This document shows positions 1 to 10,234 of a stretch of DNA of 30,955 nt, piece by piece; within the stretch, counting starts at the first letter, position 1; every line of letters starts with the position of its first letter. The notes under the pieces were generated by a model. It had not been told where the DNA came from, did no database searches, and saw only the letters and a program-made list of their open reading frames with translations. Source of the DNA: Rhizophagus sp. LPA8_4_AMF (Eukaryota > Glomeromycota > Glomeromycetes > Glomerales > Glomeraceae); contig JADRCO010000557.1 in the NCBI GenBank assembly GCA_021464525.1, positions 1-30,955 of the forward strand, written 5' to 3'. Made by a program: the position numbers and the translations under genes.

Positions 1-220
1 TTAAGATAAACTTAACGATATCGATTCTATATTGATTAAAAATATCAAGTTTCTGTAAAGTAATTTCACAGTGCACTGACATGCACTTATATTACAGAAT
101 ATTATTCTTCATAAAATACACCAATTCGAGGGGTTAGTATATCGCAGTTTAAGGTTACTCCACATTTGTTTATTTTAAATTTCCTAAATTATTTGATAAA
201 AAAATATATAAAGGTAATCA

Positions 221-249
221 TTTTTTTTAAAAAAAAAATTAAAAAAAAA
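221..249. promoter_or_regulatory. T-tract/A-tract dyad just upstream of an ATG
   Basis: Eight T are followed by ten A, then a second A9 run that touches the ATG at 249. Similar T(n)A(n) dyads recur in the window, for example near 14.13, 24.53 and 27.36 kb. Rigid A/T tracts disfavour nucleosomes and are common in fungal promoters, so a core-promoter role is plausible. This is inferred from position only. Confidence 0.35.
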
Positions 250-1512
250 TGTCATTATATGATCCAACAGATGATACAATTGATACAATTTTAACTGGAT
301 TATTTCCAGTTTTAATAATTGGTTTATTTAATGGTTTTGAAGATAAAAAAAAAAAGATATATCTTTTATAAATATACTTGACGATGTTATTATATTTGGA
401 TCTATTATTGCATTTCCTTTATATACAGTATTTAGATATGGTGTTAATAATAATGATTTTTTTAAAAAACAGTATATTTCTGTGTTTGTTGGTTTTACAG
501 TTTTTGAAGTACTTTTATATAGTTTGTTTTTATTTCAAAATATAATTAGAAGAAAGATTAGTCAAATAAAAAAGAAGCATTTTTTAGTTAAATGGCTAGA
601 ATTAATACTTGAAGTTATTCCAACTTATATTCTTATTACAGTTATTACTATTTCATTGTTTCCTAGATATATGTTATCTTCTGTGAAAGCTGAATTTGTT
701 ATAAAAGGAATTAATAGTTAAATAGTATATGATTTTAATTCTGTTAACAATCATTGTATTGAAAATTTTGGATTTATAAGATGTAGAGTTTTGGAGATAA
801 TGGATTTTACAATAGTTGTATATGGTATTGTTGTATTAACATTTTAATTAATGGAATTAATTTAATTAATAATTTGCATAAGAAAAATTTTCAAGTAACC
901 TCCCCTATAATTTTTAAGATCATGAGAATTTTTAAATGGATTCACTTAATTCTGTTGACAATTTTTCCAGGTTTTGCGTCAGAATATTTACTTAGTAATG
1001 ATCCTAGAATTACAAAGGTGGCTTTTGGAGTTAGTATTATAGCTTTTACTAGACTAGTTAATCATTTTGATGATAAACCTGGAACAATTAATACAATGGT
1101 TTCTATTTATTTAAATGGTAAGGATGATTTGAAGAATACAGAGATAATAAAAATAAATGAAATAATAAAAATGGTAGAAAAAATCATAAATAAATTTGGA
1201 AAAAGTGAGTTTGAAAAATTGAGTTTGAAGAACAAATTAATAATAGAATAAAAATACTAATTAGAATAATAAATGATAAAGAGAAAATAGAGGTTCAAAA
1301 AAATGGAATAAAAAATATGAATAAAAATAATGAGGAAGAAACTGAAATTAAAACGGAAGGTAAAAAAAATGAGGAGGAAATTGAAATTGGAATGAAGGTT
1401 CAAAAAAATAGATTTATATTTGAAATTGAAATTATGGATCAAAAAAACAAATAATAGATTTATTGAGAAAATTGAAATTAGAATAAAAGATCAAAAAAAA
1501 GAGGAAGAAATT

Positions 1513-1722
1513 GATGATCGAAAGAATGAGAAAGAAATTGGGATTAAAACATATGGGCCGATTTGACGCATCATGCCAATAGTAACCAATTCCCATTTAC
1601 TATGAAATTATCACATGCAATGCGTCAAATCCGCCCATATGATAGATGATCAGAAGAATGAGGAAGAAATTGGGATTAAGATGGATGATCGAAAGAATGA
1701 GGAAGAACTTGATTCAAAAAAT
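1513..1722. repeat. 39-bp tandem repeat coding a 13-residue acidic/basic unit
   Basis: Units start at 1513, 1645 and 1684 with gatgatcgaaagaatgagga and continue gaaattgggattaagatg. In frame they read DDRKNEEEIGIKM-like. Looser versions (KNEEEIEIG, NEEETEIK) extend back to about 1330. Unit 1 is separated from unit 2 by the 90-bp element at 1551-1640. Such repeats usually grow by slippage in charged, disordered tails. Confidence 0.7.
1551..1640. mobile_element. 90-bp MITE-like element with 21-bp terminal inverted repeats
   Basis: The left end 1551-1571 begins atatgggccgatttgacg. The right end 1620-1640 is its reverse complement with one mismatch. About 48 bp of unique sequence lies between. 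The element interrupts the 39-bp repeat, which shows that it inserted after the repeat arose. The ends are themselves palindromic (ATAT), so the target duplication cannot be fixed; AT, TA or ATAT are possible. It is too short to code for anything. The superfamily is not determined. Confidence 0.7.
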
Positions 1723-1830
1723 GAAGTTGAAACAATAACAGAGGATTTAGAAAACGATAAAGTTGAAAAAATAAAAAATAAAATAATTGAACTATATTCT
1801 TGTATGATAGAATTAGATAATACCGTATAG

Positions 1831-3576
1831 TCCGAGAAAAGAGAAGTACAAGTCAAATGAAATGAAAACTGCTTATTAAAGTTAACAAAATGAAAAAACA
1901 CCAAACTATCGCTAAAGTGACTACCAGAAAATGACTCCCTGCTATTAGACTAAACAGAACCATACAAAAACATGAAACCCCATATGGTTATTCCAAACTT
2001 CCAATTCCTATATAAAATATATATACTGTTAGTATACAATATTATTGTAATTTGCGAACATTACTGTATCATTATATATAGATATTGATTTATAAACATT
2101 TGTCTTATCAATAATATTTATTTTTATCATCTATAGCTAATAAAGTAAGTTTTATAGATACTTTTTATATTATATTGTATTTTATTCCATATTTTATTAA
2201 TTAATATAAAAAAAAGCGTTGAAATCACAAAATAATTATCATAAAACGTGTATTTACTTGCATTTATTATGTGTATTTGTCATTATTACATTTTTTCATA
2301 ATTATATTTTTTTCACCTAAAGCAATAATAACGGCCTGGATCCGTCTAATAATAACAAATGTCTCTCCCCTGAATTGTAATAATAGCGCTTAAAAGAAAA
2401 TCTGATGTTTTGGAGAAACTGATCAATGTAATAATATTCATACCATCTTCGAAATACCCAATTTCATATTAGACGTTATTACCAAAAACGGAATAATGAG
2501 TACGCGTAATGTTAAGCTAATGCTAATAGAGAAAATAAATCTACCGTTTATTCTTGATTCGAGCGCCCAATTTCCATTTTCATTCTAACATACGATACAA
2601 GAAATGTATGACATGTAATCCCCCTATCAGTGTGACAGTCGATTTTCCAAAACTCTGAAAGTGTATTACTTCGCATTACATTTCTTTTTTCGAACTATAT
2701 GAGAAAAAAAGGGGTCGAGATCTGTAAATCGGTAGATCAAGACGCTCAATTCTCATTCTAACATCAGGGACGTCGGATTAATCCGCGTAATGCTAAATCA
2801 AAGATTCGTAATATGTGTATTATGCCAGAACTTTTCGGAAAAAAGCGAATATCACTACCGGATTAATTATTTAATGATCTAACACCACGATCTGACCCAA
2901 AGATTTGCAAAATATCTGACGGCATTTCATAAACTTCATTGTTACAAAAATAGCACTCTGTTGATCCTCCTAGCCATTATTACGAAAATAGCACATCTAA
3001 AAATAAAAACACTGCGGAAATAGAATGTCTTTCTGCGTATTTCAGGTGATCTCACATGACGAAGTTTCCTCTACTGCGCATGTATTTTTTGCGAACTTAC
3101 GTGATGCGGGACGAAAAAAGAAATTAACATATATTATCGGATTCATCACCAGAATCGTTATCGGAATCATCTACGGTGTTTATTCTCTAGCATGCCAATG
3201 GAATTCTGAGCCGATGCAATAGCTCATAGTTCGTGGCCAGATAACATAAATTTTAGGTTATGAAAAACCAGAATGATAAGTCATGTGATTTCTCCTGGCA
3301 CTTTTGAATGTAAGATAAGGCGGGATTGATTCCGATTATTACAAGATCGGTTTTATCCGAATTTAACAAAGTTTTGGGATCTGATGCATAGCATTTGCAA
3401 AACGATGGTTTTTTATTATAAATAAAAAATATAAGCCTGATGTGAGCGTTACTTTATTTTTCGCCTATAAAAAAATGCTAAACTTCACGTTGCCTTATAT
3501 GTGCGTTACAATCTGTAACACAAATCGCTTTGTCTATTAAGCGTAAATTTAAATTTTATTTCAGAAAATCATTATA
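1831..3576. other. Long stretch without a supported gene
   Basis: No convincing coding sequence. Base composition becomes less AT-rich after about 2330. Two loosely similar stretches (cattttcattctaacat near 2575 and attctcattctaacatc near 2750; cgcgtaatg at 2503 and 2782) hint at old duplicated sequence but with inconsistent spacing. On the minus strand near 3190-3137 a short acidic reading DDSDNDSGDESDN follows a possible AG acceptor. It could be a last exon, but nothing links it to a gene. Confidence 0.4.
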
Positions 3577-3777
3577 TTAAGAGCCGGTAATACTCAGAAA
3601 TATGAAATCATTAATTTTTGTCTTAAATTCATTGTAAAAATACAAATATATAATACGCAATCTCGTCTTGCCATCTAATTTAGCGTTTACTTCAATAATT
3701 AACCCACCAAATGAGTCCCCAGAGAAGAAATACAGCAATGTATCAATAGAATCATTGATAGTGGTATTAGATAGCAT
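3577..3777 (-). CDS. Small hypothetical ORF (66 aa)
   Basis: Open frame from ATG 3777 to a stop at 3577, beginning MLSNTTINDSIDTLLYFFSG. It lies 26 bases downstream of the stop of the four-exon gene on the same strand, so it may simply be part of that gene's 3' untranslated region. Composition is mixed polar and hydrophobic, with no signal peptide or recognised motif. A 14-base tandem duplication (cttttgaaacttat) sits just upstream of its ATG. Weak support as a real gene. Confidence 0.2.
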   Translation of the reverse strand: MLSNTTINDSIDTLLYFFSGDSFGGLIIEVNAKLDGKTRLRIIYLYFYNEFKTKINDFIFLSITGS

Positions 3778-3803
3778 TTTGAAACTTATCTTTTGAAACT
3801 TAT

Positions 3804-4857
3804 CTATTTAAACTTTCTCTTTTTTACCGGATTTTTTTTTCTCGGTTTCCTTGGGGTCTTGAAACAATCAAAAAAAAATTTAACTGAATGTGGTGGTGAA
3901 GAAACTGAGCATGATGGTGAAGAAAATTGGCCAACTTCCATTAATTCATTTAACAGGTCATCTCCTGACTTAATATTGGCGTTATTCCGAATATTCAGGA
4001 TTTGTAGGTTGTCCTTAATGATAATCTGTGAAAACGAAACACAATGAATATTAGGAAGCTGAAGAAAAATGGAACCATAATTACAAGAATAAATTTTTTC
4101 TCACCTTATGCTGATAAATTGATACTAGAAGCTTGAGAAAGGATCTTAACCCCACTTCTGAAAACTTGCTACCTACATTGTGAGATAGGGGGTCTTTGCG
4201 AAAAATGCAAATCGACCCACCAGCACGCCATAACCTAGCGAATTGGATCCATAACCCAAGATGTAAAATGCCAATTACTTGTATTTTATTTGCTTTCTGA
4301 TCATCATAATCTACAGCCCTCATTAGGTCAGCATACATGTCACGAAGAGTCTTTGGCATCTTGAATGTCTCGAGAAGATCTTTCTGATCTGAAGCTCCTG
4401 AATAAGATCTTGCTCCTTCGATGGCTCCAACTTCAAGAAGTTTGTCAACGGTATATATTATTCCGTCAATTTTGCGACCGATGAGCTTTCTTGTGTGTGT
4501 GTTTGCTTTTCGACTTCGGTTCTTCCTGTTTGCACTACTCAGTGATGGTGCATCAGTTCTATAAACGGTGATAAATAAATCATTGATATTAAAAAAAAAA
4601 GAAAGTTTATGATAATTTATTCTTGAATATGATTAAAACCTTTTAATGTCGGTGCCTAGTTGGATGTCTAATACAGAAATCTATGTACGTTCCAAAAAGT
4701 GCAACCGCAAAGTCAACAATGAAGGAATGGGCATGACTAATAATATGTTAGTATCATGAATGATAAGATAAAAAGAATTTAATTTTCGAGAAACTTACTG
4801 CTCATATTCCATGTCTTTGGCGAATTCAAAGAGTATATCCTCGGTTCCGCGCGACAT
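3804..4857 (-). pseudogene. Four-exon gene with basic nuclear-type tail, one frame break
   Basis: Exons on the minus strand: 4857-4799 (MSRGTEDILFEFAKDMEYEQ), 4736-4640 (FIVDFAVALFGTYIDFC), 4558-4105 and 4025-3804, all with GT...AG borders. Exons 3 and 4 join cleanly in phase and encode about 225 residues. These include a basic linker (NRKNRSRK), LIGRKIDGIIYTVDKLLEVG, a globular helical part around MPKTLRDMYADLMRAVD, and a very basic end (PRKPRKKNPVKKRKFK) typical of nuclear localisation or nucleic-acid binding. Exon 2 starts in frame but its 3' part (LGTDIKR) reads in another frame, near 4667-4680. A single small indel, real or a sequencing error, would explain this. Without it the product would be about 276 aa. 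The family is not recognised. The ATG lies 57 bp from the divergent ATG at 4915. Confidence 0.55.
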
Positions 4858-4914
4858 TGCGAAAGAGCTTACTAAATATGGAAAAAAAAGTTAAAATAGT
4901 TACGTGCAATAGCG

Positions 4915-5103
4915 ATGGCGTCATACCTTAAAGAGGGGGAAGAATACGATGTCAACAAACATTACGAACAAGAATGGATCCAAATGGCCACACGAACACT
5001 TTGCAATCTGTATGAGAATGTGGATGCCCCATTAATTAGAAGCCAATATGAAGATTGGTTCAACGACAAGGATATCGAAGCATTATTTGATAAAGAAGAG
5101 TGA
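4915..5103 (+). CDS. Hypothetical acidic helical protein, 62 aa (possibly 90 with read-through)
   Basis: ATG 4915 opens a frame MASYLKEGEEYDVNKHYEQE... with a protein-like mix of aromatic, acidic and aliphatic residues (WIQMATRTLCNLYENVDAPL). It ends at TGA 5101-5103. Past the TGA the same frame stays open for 27 more codons (KELTKDPIGVPPLNRNFEES...) to TAA 5185-5187, and that extension also looks like protein, so the TGA may be a recent nonsense change. The ORF is divergent from the gene starting at 4857 and runs antisense to the last exon of the gene ending at 4962. Which strand is truly coding in 4962-5190 cannot be settled here. No domain is recognised. Confidence 0.4.
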   Translation: MASYLKEGEEYDVNKHYEQEWIQMATRTLCNLYENVDAPLIRSQYEDWFNDKDIEALFDKEE

Positions 5104-6814
5104 AAAGAATTAACAAAAGATCCAATTGGGGTTCCACCGCTCAATCGCAACTTCGAAGAATCTGGGATAGCATCATAAGCCATCCGAAAAGCCACCTTGT
5201 CAACTTTCGGGGGAGTATCATTATCTTCGTTTATATCATCCGCAACGTTTTCCTCATCCTTCTCGTCATAATCAAGCGCTTCAAGATCTGATTCAACTTC
5301 AAATGGCATAATCTTACTTCCACAATAAGGACAATATCTCATTAGTTCATAGATATTGATCTAAAGAATAAAGAAGGTAAATCTTATTTATTTATCCATT
5401 GTAAGATCCGATTTTAAATGTATTTACCTCCATGTCACAATCGGAGCAAAGAGACGACTTATCCCGCTTATGCTTCTCTGCCCGGTGATTAATCTACAAA
5501 GAGTGAAAGCGAGATAACGAATATATATCCCGAATTAATTTATCTGTTATGAATGGCGATAACCGAACAATTCATTCTATGTGAGTACCATACCTCACCC
5601 TCCTCATTGTCCGCTTCATCTTTCGATTTTTGCAGTTTCTTTAAAAACAGATTAGACGATTTTTCTTCGGCTGGACTTTTTAAAAAACTGTCAACCTCGT
5701 CACTCAAATCCTACAGAAATACAAGGTCAGTATTATGAAATGATATAAAAAAAGAATGTCAATAATTATTGCTTCGTAATGAATACATTGTTATTACTTA
5801 CCCTCCTTTCCACATAATTAGAATCGTAATCGGAACTTGCATCTATTTCTGTTTCAGAATAATTAAATGGTCGGTTTCTTTTCCTAAGCACCTTCCCGGG
5901 ATCCTCTTTCTAAAGAAAATCGTAAACCAATTATAAGATGTAACTAACCTAATGACCGTGATTTTAACCGGACTCACATTGTCTTCAAAGTCACTCCTTT
6001 TTTCGAGCTTTTTTGTGATTGATTTTCGTAGAAAATGGCCTTGAACTCGCACGTCTTTTGTTGCGTCTAGAATGTGCAAGTTCTAAAAAAATAGACCATT
6101 CAGTATGCAAATCAAGATGTAGTAAAGGTTTCGAGAATTAACATGCCAACCTCTTCGATATCAATCTTATTCTCCAGTTCTCTCTTTGTCCAATATTGTT
6201 TCACCACCTCCGACTTGCTTTGATCCTGTTTTAAGGAAAGATTTATTATGGTTCGGAACCTTGAAGGGGAGTATTTTTAATTATTGGACACAAATATGCA
6301 CCAAAGGGACACACACAGCACAGAGGCCCTAACTCCAAAACACAGAGGTTCGGCGGAGGTAGTGTAAAATCCATACCAGCACAGAGGCATATTCTCCCAT
6401 TGACACGGAGGTCAAACAAATGTTTCCTCACGACATGGGTTTGACACAGAGGTCAAACAAATGTCCCTCACGACACGAAAGGTCGATTGGAGGAGGATGG
6501 GATAGGACGATGGTACACGACATATTTACGTAACAAAGAAAGCAGTATGAAAGAAATAAAACCTGAAAAGCATCCATGCAAGCGCGTGCAGTCACTCTTC
6601 GATCTTGCTCTGTATCAACGTCTTTGGCAATAGAACTAAGTGTTCCTTTGTATAGGCTGTAGGCTTTCATTTTGTCCATCGGAAGTTTGTGCTCCAAGAA
6701 GTTAATTAGCGAGCAGGAAGTCAAATCGTCGAAGTATTTGTCAAACTTGGGCATAATGCGGAAAAAAAGATTTAACTGCGTAATCGCGTAATCGATCTGT
6801 GATATTGGGGCCAT
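4962..6814 (-). CDS. Seven-exon gene, 373 aa, with a four-cysteine zinc-ribbon-like motif
   Basis: ATG at 6814 (MAPISQIDYAITQLNLFF). Exons 6814-6563, 6225-6151, 6082-5978, 5909-5802, 5710-5594, 5493-5428 and 5360-4962, all phase 0, sum to 374 codons including the stop, with GT...AG introns. The protein is helical at the N-terminus (1-110), then charged and probably disordered (about 120-220; KSITKKLEKRSDFEDN, ETEIDASSDYDSNY). It then has Cys235-x2-Cys238-x12-Cys251-x2-Cys254 (LCSDCD...YCPYCGSK), spacing that fits a small zinc ribbon, followed by an acidic stretch. The last about 75 residues overlap the antisense plus-strand ORF and may not be genuine. The first intron (337 bp) is unusually long and contains repeats. 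Uniform phase-0 introns support the model. Function unknown; a nucleic-acid or protein-binding role is inference. Confidence 0.65.
6401..6478. repeat. 41-bp-period direct repeat inside intron 1
   Basis: Two copies start tgacacRgaggtcaaacaaa at 6401 and 6442 and go on to cctcacgacac, with few differences. The shorter word cacagagg recurs three more times at about 6317-6390, so the repeat is the best-kept part of a degenerate minisatellite. It fills much of the 337-bp first intron of the seven-exon gene. Confidence 0.65.
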
Positions 6815-7064
6815 TGAGATATGCAGATATGCTACTGTAGAACTTTCTAATGCTGTACTTTTATCCAGCCTGATTTAGAACTGTGATTATGTCATTCAGT
6901 TTTTGACCCGCATTTGTTTTTAAGTTGATGGCGCATATGTGGCGCGGCAAAAAAAATATGTAAGAAAATAATTTCATAACACATATAGCCTTTAAATATT
7001 ACTAACTATATGTAATTTTGGATGCTTTGCAAATTTAATTAGAACGACAAAAGTGGTTTCAAAC

Positions 7065-8673
7065 TGGAAAAGTTCCTTGAATATTAAGATTTTGATATAT
7101 ATATCATGGATCTAATAAATATTATAATATATTTTAGTTGTGATTTATATAGATTAATCAATAACATTATGAATAAAAATACCTGCAGTATCAATTGAAT
7201 TTAAATTATAAAAATTTATCATCCAAGATTAATAAAAATTATTGTAATTATTATTAAAATCAATAAACCAGATTAATGATTATTTTTGCATTATATGAGC
7301 CTTTAATCTATTTACATCTAAATTAAATGTTTTATTTAATGTTCCCTTAATATTAATATTATCATCAAAAATAATTATTGAACTATTTTTTAATTTAAAC
7401 CTATCATATCCAATATATCCATCATAAAATAATGGTACAATTTCTGTAGTATAATAGTTAATAATATTTGGATTATAGCCATCAAAAACTTTATTATCAA
7501 TAAATGTTACTGCTCCACTTGATAAAAAGTGAATCTGAAAATAATTATTTAAACTTAAATTTATACCATCATTATCTGAAAAAAAGAATGTATAACCCAA
7601 TCCATCAAAAGTATTTTGACAACCTGTAACAAAGATAAAAAAATATTTATGAATGATAATTAGAAGATTATTAAACTTAAAATAAAATCAATGAATTTTT
7701 ACCTACAATAATTGTTAAAAGTTTCCTGGATAAAGCTAAATCATTATTAGACTTGAAAAACCTGATATGAATTTCAGTTAATTTGATAAGATCATTTGAT
7801 TTAGTTACGCTAAATAAAATAGTAGCAAATCCACCTTTAGTTAGAGAAAAATTACTTTGTCTAAAATTAAAATATAAAATATATTAATAATGATATAAAT
7901 ATTTTTAAATTAACTAATGATCTTTACTGATAAATAGTTATATTTTTAGATATACTAAATGTTTCTATTTCTTCGTTTATTGTTGAATTGAAATCGTATA
8001 TAATACGAAATTTCTAAGTAATTGAAAGAAAGAAATCTACTAAGTACAATAATTGTTAATATGTACAGAACTGTAAATCTTCTACATCCTAGTGTGTAGC
8101 ATTTTTTATTTCTGTTATAAGAAATTCTTGTTGTGAATCAAGGCTGGTAACAACTTGATAATTATCACGTAAGTTAAATTTCCTAAAATTAATTTTTAAT
8201 TTTTAAATAACGGTCAAAAATATCTTATACTTAAGTATGCAAACATACTTATGCATAACTCTGTTCTAAGATACTATTATTTCTCTATATAAAGATAGAC
8301 CTAGTCTAGATTCTATAAGTACGTAACTGTCAATCAATGCTTTTGGTGAAAATGAAATATTACAATCAAATGAATTTACGTCACACTCAGGAATAAAATC
8401 AAGAGAAAATGAATTATAATCGATTTCAATTGGAAGAACTGTTCTATTAACGAAGATGATGCGCAAATATAATTCAGTATTTATAAATTTTATTTCGTTA
8501 TTTCTTTGTGTAAAAAGTAGAATTATCTTTCCATCTTGATAAATGTCTGAACCTTCATAATGAAGGTTAGGCAAATTTTCAATATATTCTAAAGGTTCTT
8601 GTGCATGTAATAATATTGATAATAAAATTAAAGATACGATAAGTATCCATAATCTCCTATTAAAAACAGACAT
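7065..8673 (-). pseudogene. Truncated paralogue of the 905-aa surface-protein gene
   Basis: Minus strand, ATG 8673. Exon 1 (MSVFNRRLWILIVSLILL..., signal peptide then AQEPLEYIENLP) matches exon 1 of the gene starting at 20790 (AQEPIEYTESLP) over its whole length. A TGG-to-TAG change near its 3' end stops it after 135 codons. Exons 2 (near 8190-8070, with a premature TAG), 3 (near 7995), 4 (7860-7720) and 5 (7624-7187, with GYTFFFSDNDG and two in-frame stops) follow in the same order with introns in the same places. About 45 bases of exon 6 (near 7110-7065) are also recognisable. Exons 7-12, including the whole membrane tail, are absent. It keeps its introns, so it is a segmental DNA copy rather than a retrocopy. 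It lies in the same orientation about 12 kb from the intact gene. Confidence 0.85.
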
Positions 8674-10008
8674 TTTTTATAAAATTTTTTTTTAATGATG
8701 CTGAACTTATAAAATTTTCATCTAAAAGATTATATTTATAGTAAACAAGAATGTCATCCGCCCCTGATAATTGTCCTTACCAAAAATTTCATATTATAAC
8801 ATACGAAGTTTTAATTATTCAGAATCACGTGAAATTTTAGTCTACTTTTAGATCAAAATATAATTCAACTGAAACACATTGTATTAAGTATTTTATTTCT
8901 TAATAATCAATACCAATTACCAAATAGCCTTAACAATTTGGTACTTCATCAATAAGACGTTTAGAATTTTTCGTTCAGGAAAGTGATTCTATACTTGGTA
9001 TAAATTTTTGTTCCTATCAATAGTGACACATCTAAAAAATAGAAAACATGAAGAGAAAACTTTATTGTTACCATATAAAGACGATATAATTATTTACATT
9101 AAATGTACTATTTTTATTTATAGGCAGTGAAATTGATCATTGAGCGTCAAATTTTTTCAGTGTTCACTTTATTTATTGTAACTATACAGGCATCTAAAAG
9201 TGGAGTACAGTTATGTGAAGTATTACAAAAATGTGATTTGCGAATCTACTATTAAGTAATATACTGTATAACAAAAAACTATTGTACGTGCATAATAGTT
9301 AACAATATGCTATAATGATTATAAATCCTTATATTTATTAAAGCTTGAAACGCGTTTTTTGTTCTTTAAATTATTGAGCTGAATTTTTTGCTTTTTCTTA
9401 AAAACGTCTATGGTAGAATATTTTATTTTTGAATATAAAATATAACATAATAAAGAAAAATTATAGATTGTAATTACATACAACTCTTTTTTTAATTAAA
9501 AATTTAACAACTTTTTATATATTGCGTACTCAACACCTTTTTTATACCGGACTTCTCTATAATCTATATCATGAAATTCTGACATCATAAGGGGTGATCA
9601 CTTTTAATTTTTGAATCAATTTATTTTCTTATTTGTTTCACCTGTATTTAGCTTCATCCTTTTCCACCTTACATGTTAATGTTTTAACAATACAATTAAA
9701 GAAAGGCTTTAAAATATTCAAAGCTTATTAAGGCTAAACTTAATCAGGCAAAATAACGTATCTTTTAAAGTCTGAACTATAACTATATTATTATGAGCAA
9801 AAAAAAGTGGTTTATTAGTAAATTTTTTACATTTAAATTCTACTACATCAAGAATCCAAAGAAAAAAAGTAATCTCAATAATACAGTAATAGAAGCGAAA
9901 ATTTATTTTGTCGGATATCAATGTCACATGATTGAAGATCATATCTTAGTATTAATCTTAGTATCTTACATTGATATTAAGTACTGAATAGATGTAGTTT
10001 CGGTACAT
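8674..10008. other. Intergenic stretch upstream of the pseudogene and before the transposon
   Basis: Mostly AT-rich sequence. A short open reading of 43 codons after a possible AG acceptor at 9124 (about 9125-9256, AVKLIIERQIFSVFTLFIV) looks mildly coding but is isolated. The words agtaaacaaga near 8744 and agtaaacaaga near 20885 sit at similar distances upstream of the two paralogous genes, perhaps a relic of the shared promoter. Otherwise nothing is seen. Confidence 0.35.
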
Positions 10009-10013
10009 CTTCC

Positions 10014-10029
10014 CCATCAAAAAAAGCTC
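10014..10029 (+). repeat. Left terminal inverted repeat of the MULE
   Basis: The 16 bases ccatcaaaaaaagctc are the exact reverse complement of 12885-12900. They are followed by ggacatgtgat, with a second acatgtgat copy 14 bases on, probably subterminal transposase-binding sites. Confidence 0.75.
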
Positions 10030-10234
10030 GGACATGTGATTTTTGAACATGTGATTTTGTTACATATGGCGCAGTTGTGGCAAGCTCTGGTTAAGCTTTT
10101 TTTTGCTATATCTATTTTGCGTAATTTTTTTCATGTTTGCGTTTATTATTCAAATGAATATTCTATATTTACAAAATTATTTTTAAAATGAAAAATTGTA
10201 TTCTTTTTTTATTTTAAAATTAAATAAATATAAA

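Larger units (their letters stand above)
249..1830 (+). pseudogene. Disrupted multi-pass membrane protein gene with acidic repeat tail
   Basis: Coding-like sequence runs from ATG 249 but changes frame. MSLYDPTDDTIDTILTG... is in one frame to 371. At the A11 run 345-355 it passes to another frame that stays open to 721, with hydrophobic segments such as VIIFGSIIAFPLYTVF and VFEVLLYSLFLF. That frame stops at 719 and resumes to 847. A third frame (about 787-1251) carries another membrane segment (WIHLILLTIFPGF), and a fourth (1215-1454) turns into charged Lys/Glu repeats that go on past 1500. Seen: at least four breaks between coherent peptides, with no good GT/AG pair explaining them. Inferred: a decayed gene for a membrane protein with an acidic cytosolic tail; the first break could be a homopolymer sequencing error. 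The family is not recognised. Confidence 0.5.

Noticed and set aside
1257-1904. Minus-strand Phe/Ser/Ile-rich open frames over the acidic repeat
   Set aside because: Antisense by-products of a Lys/Glu-rich repeat; no protein-like composition.
3025-3222. 65-codon plus-strand ORF in the gene-poor stretch
   Set aside because: No neighbours, no domain, and composition not clearly coding.
9718-9987. Overlapping ORFs on both strands
   Set aside because: Low-complexity Lys/Phe-rich readings with no splice or homology support.
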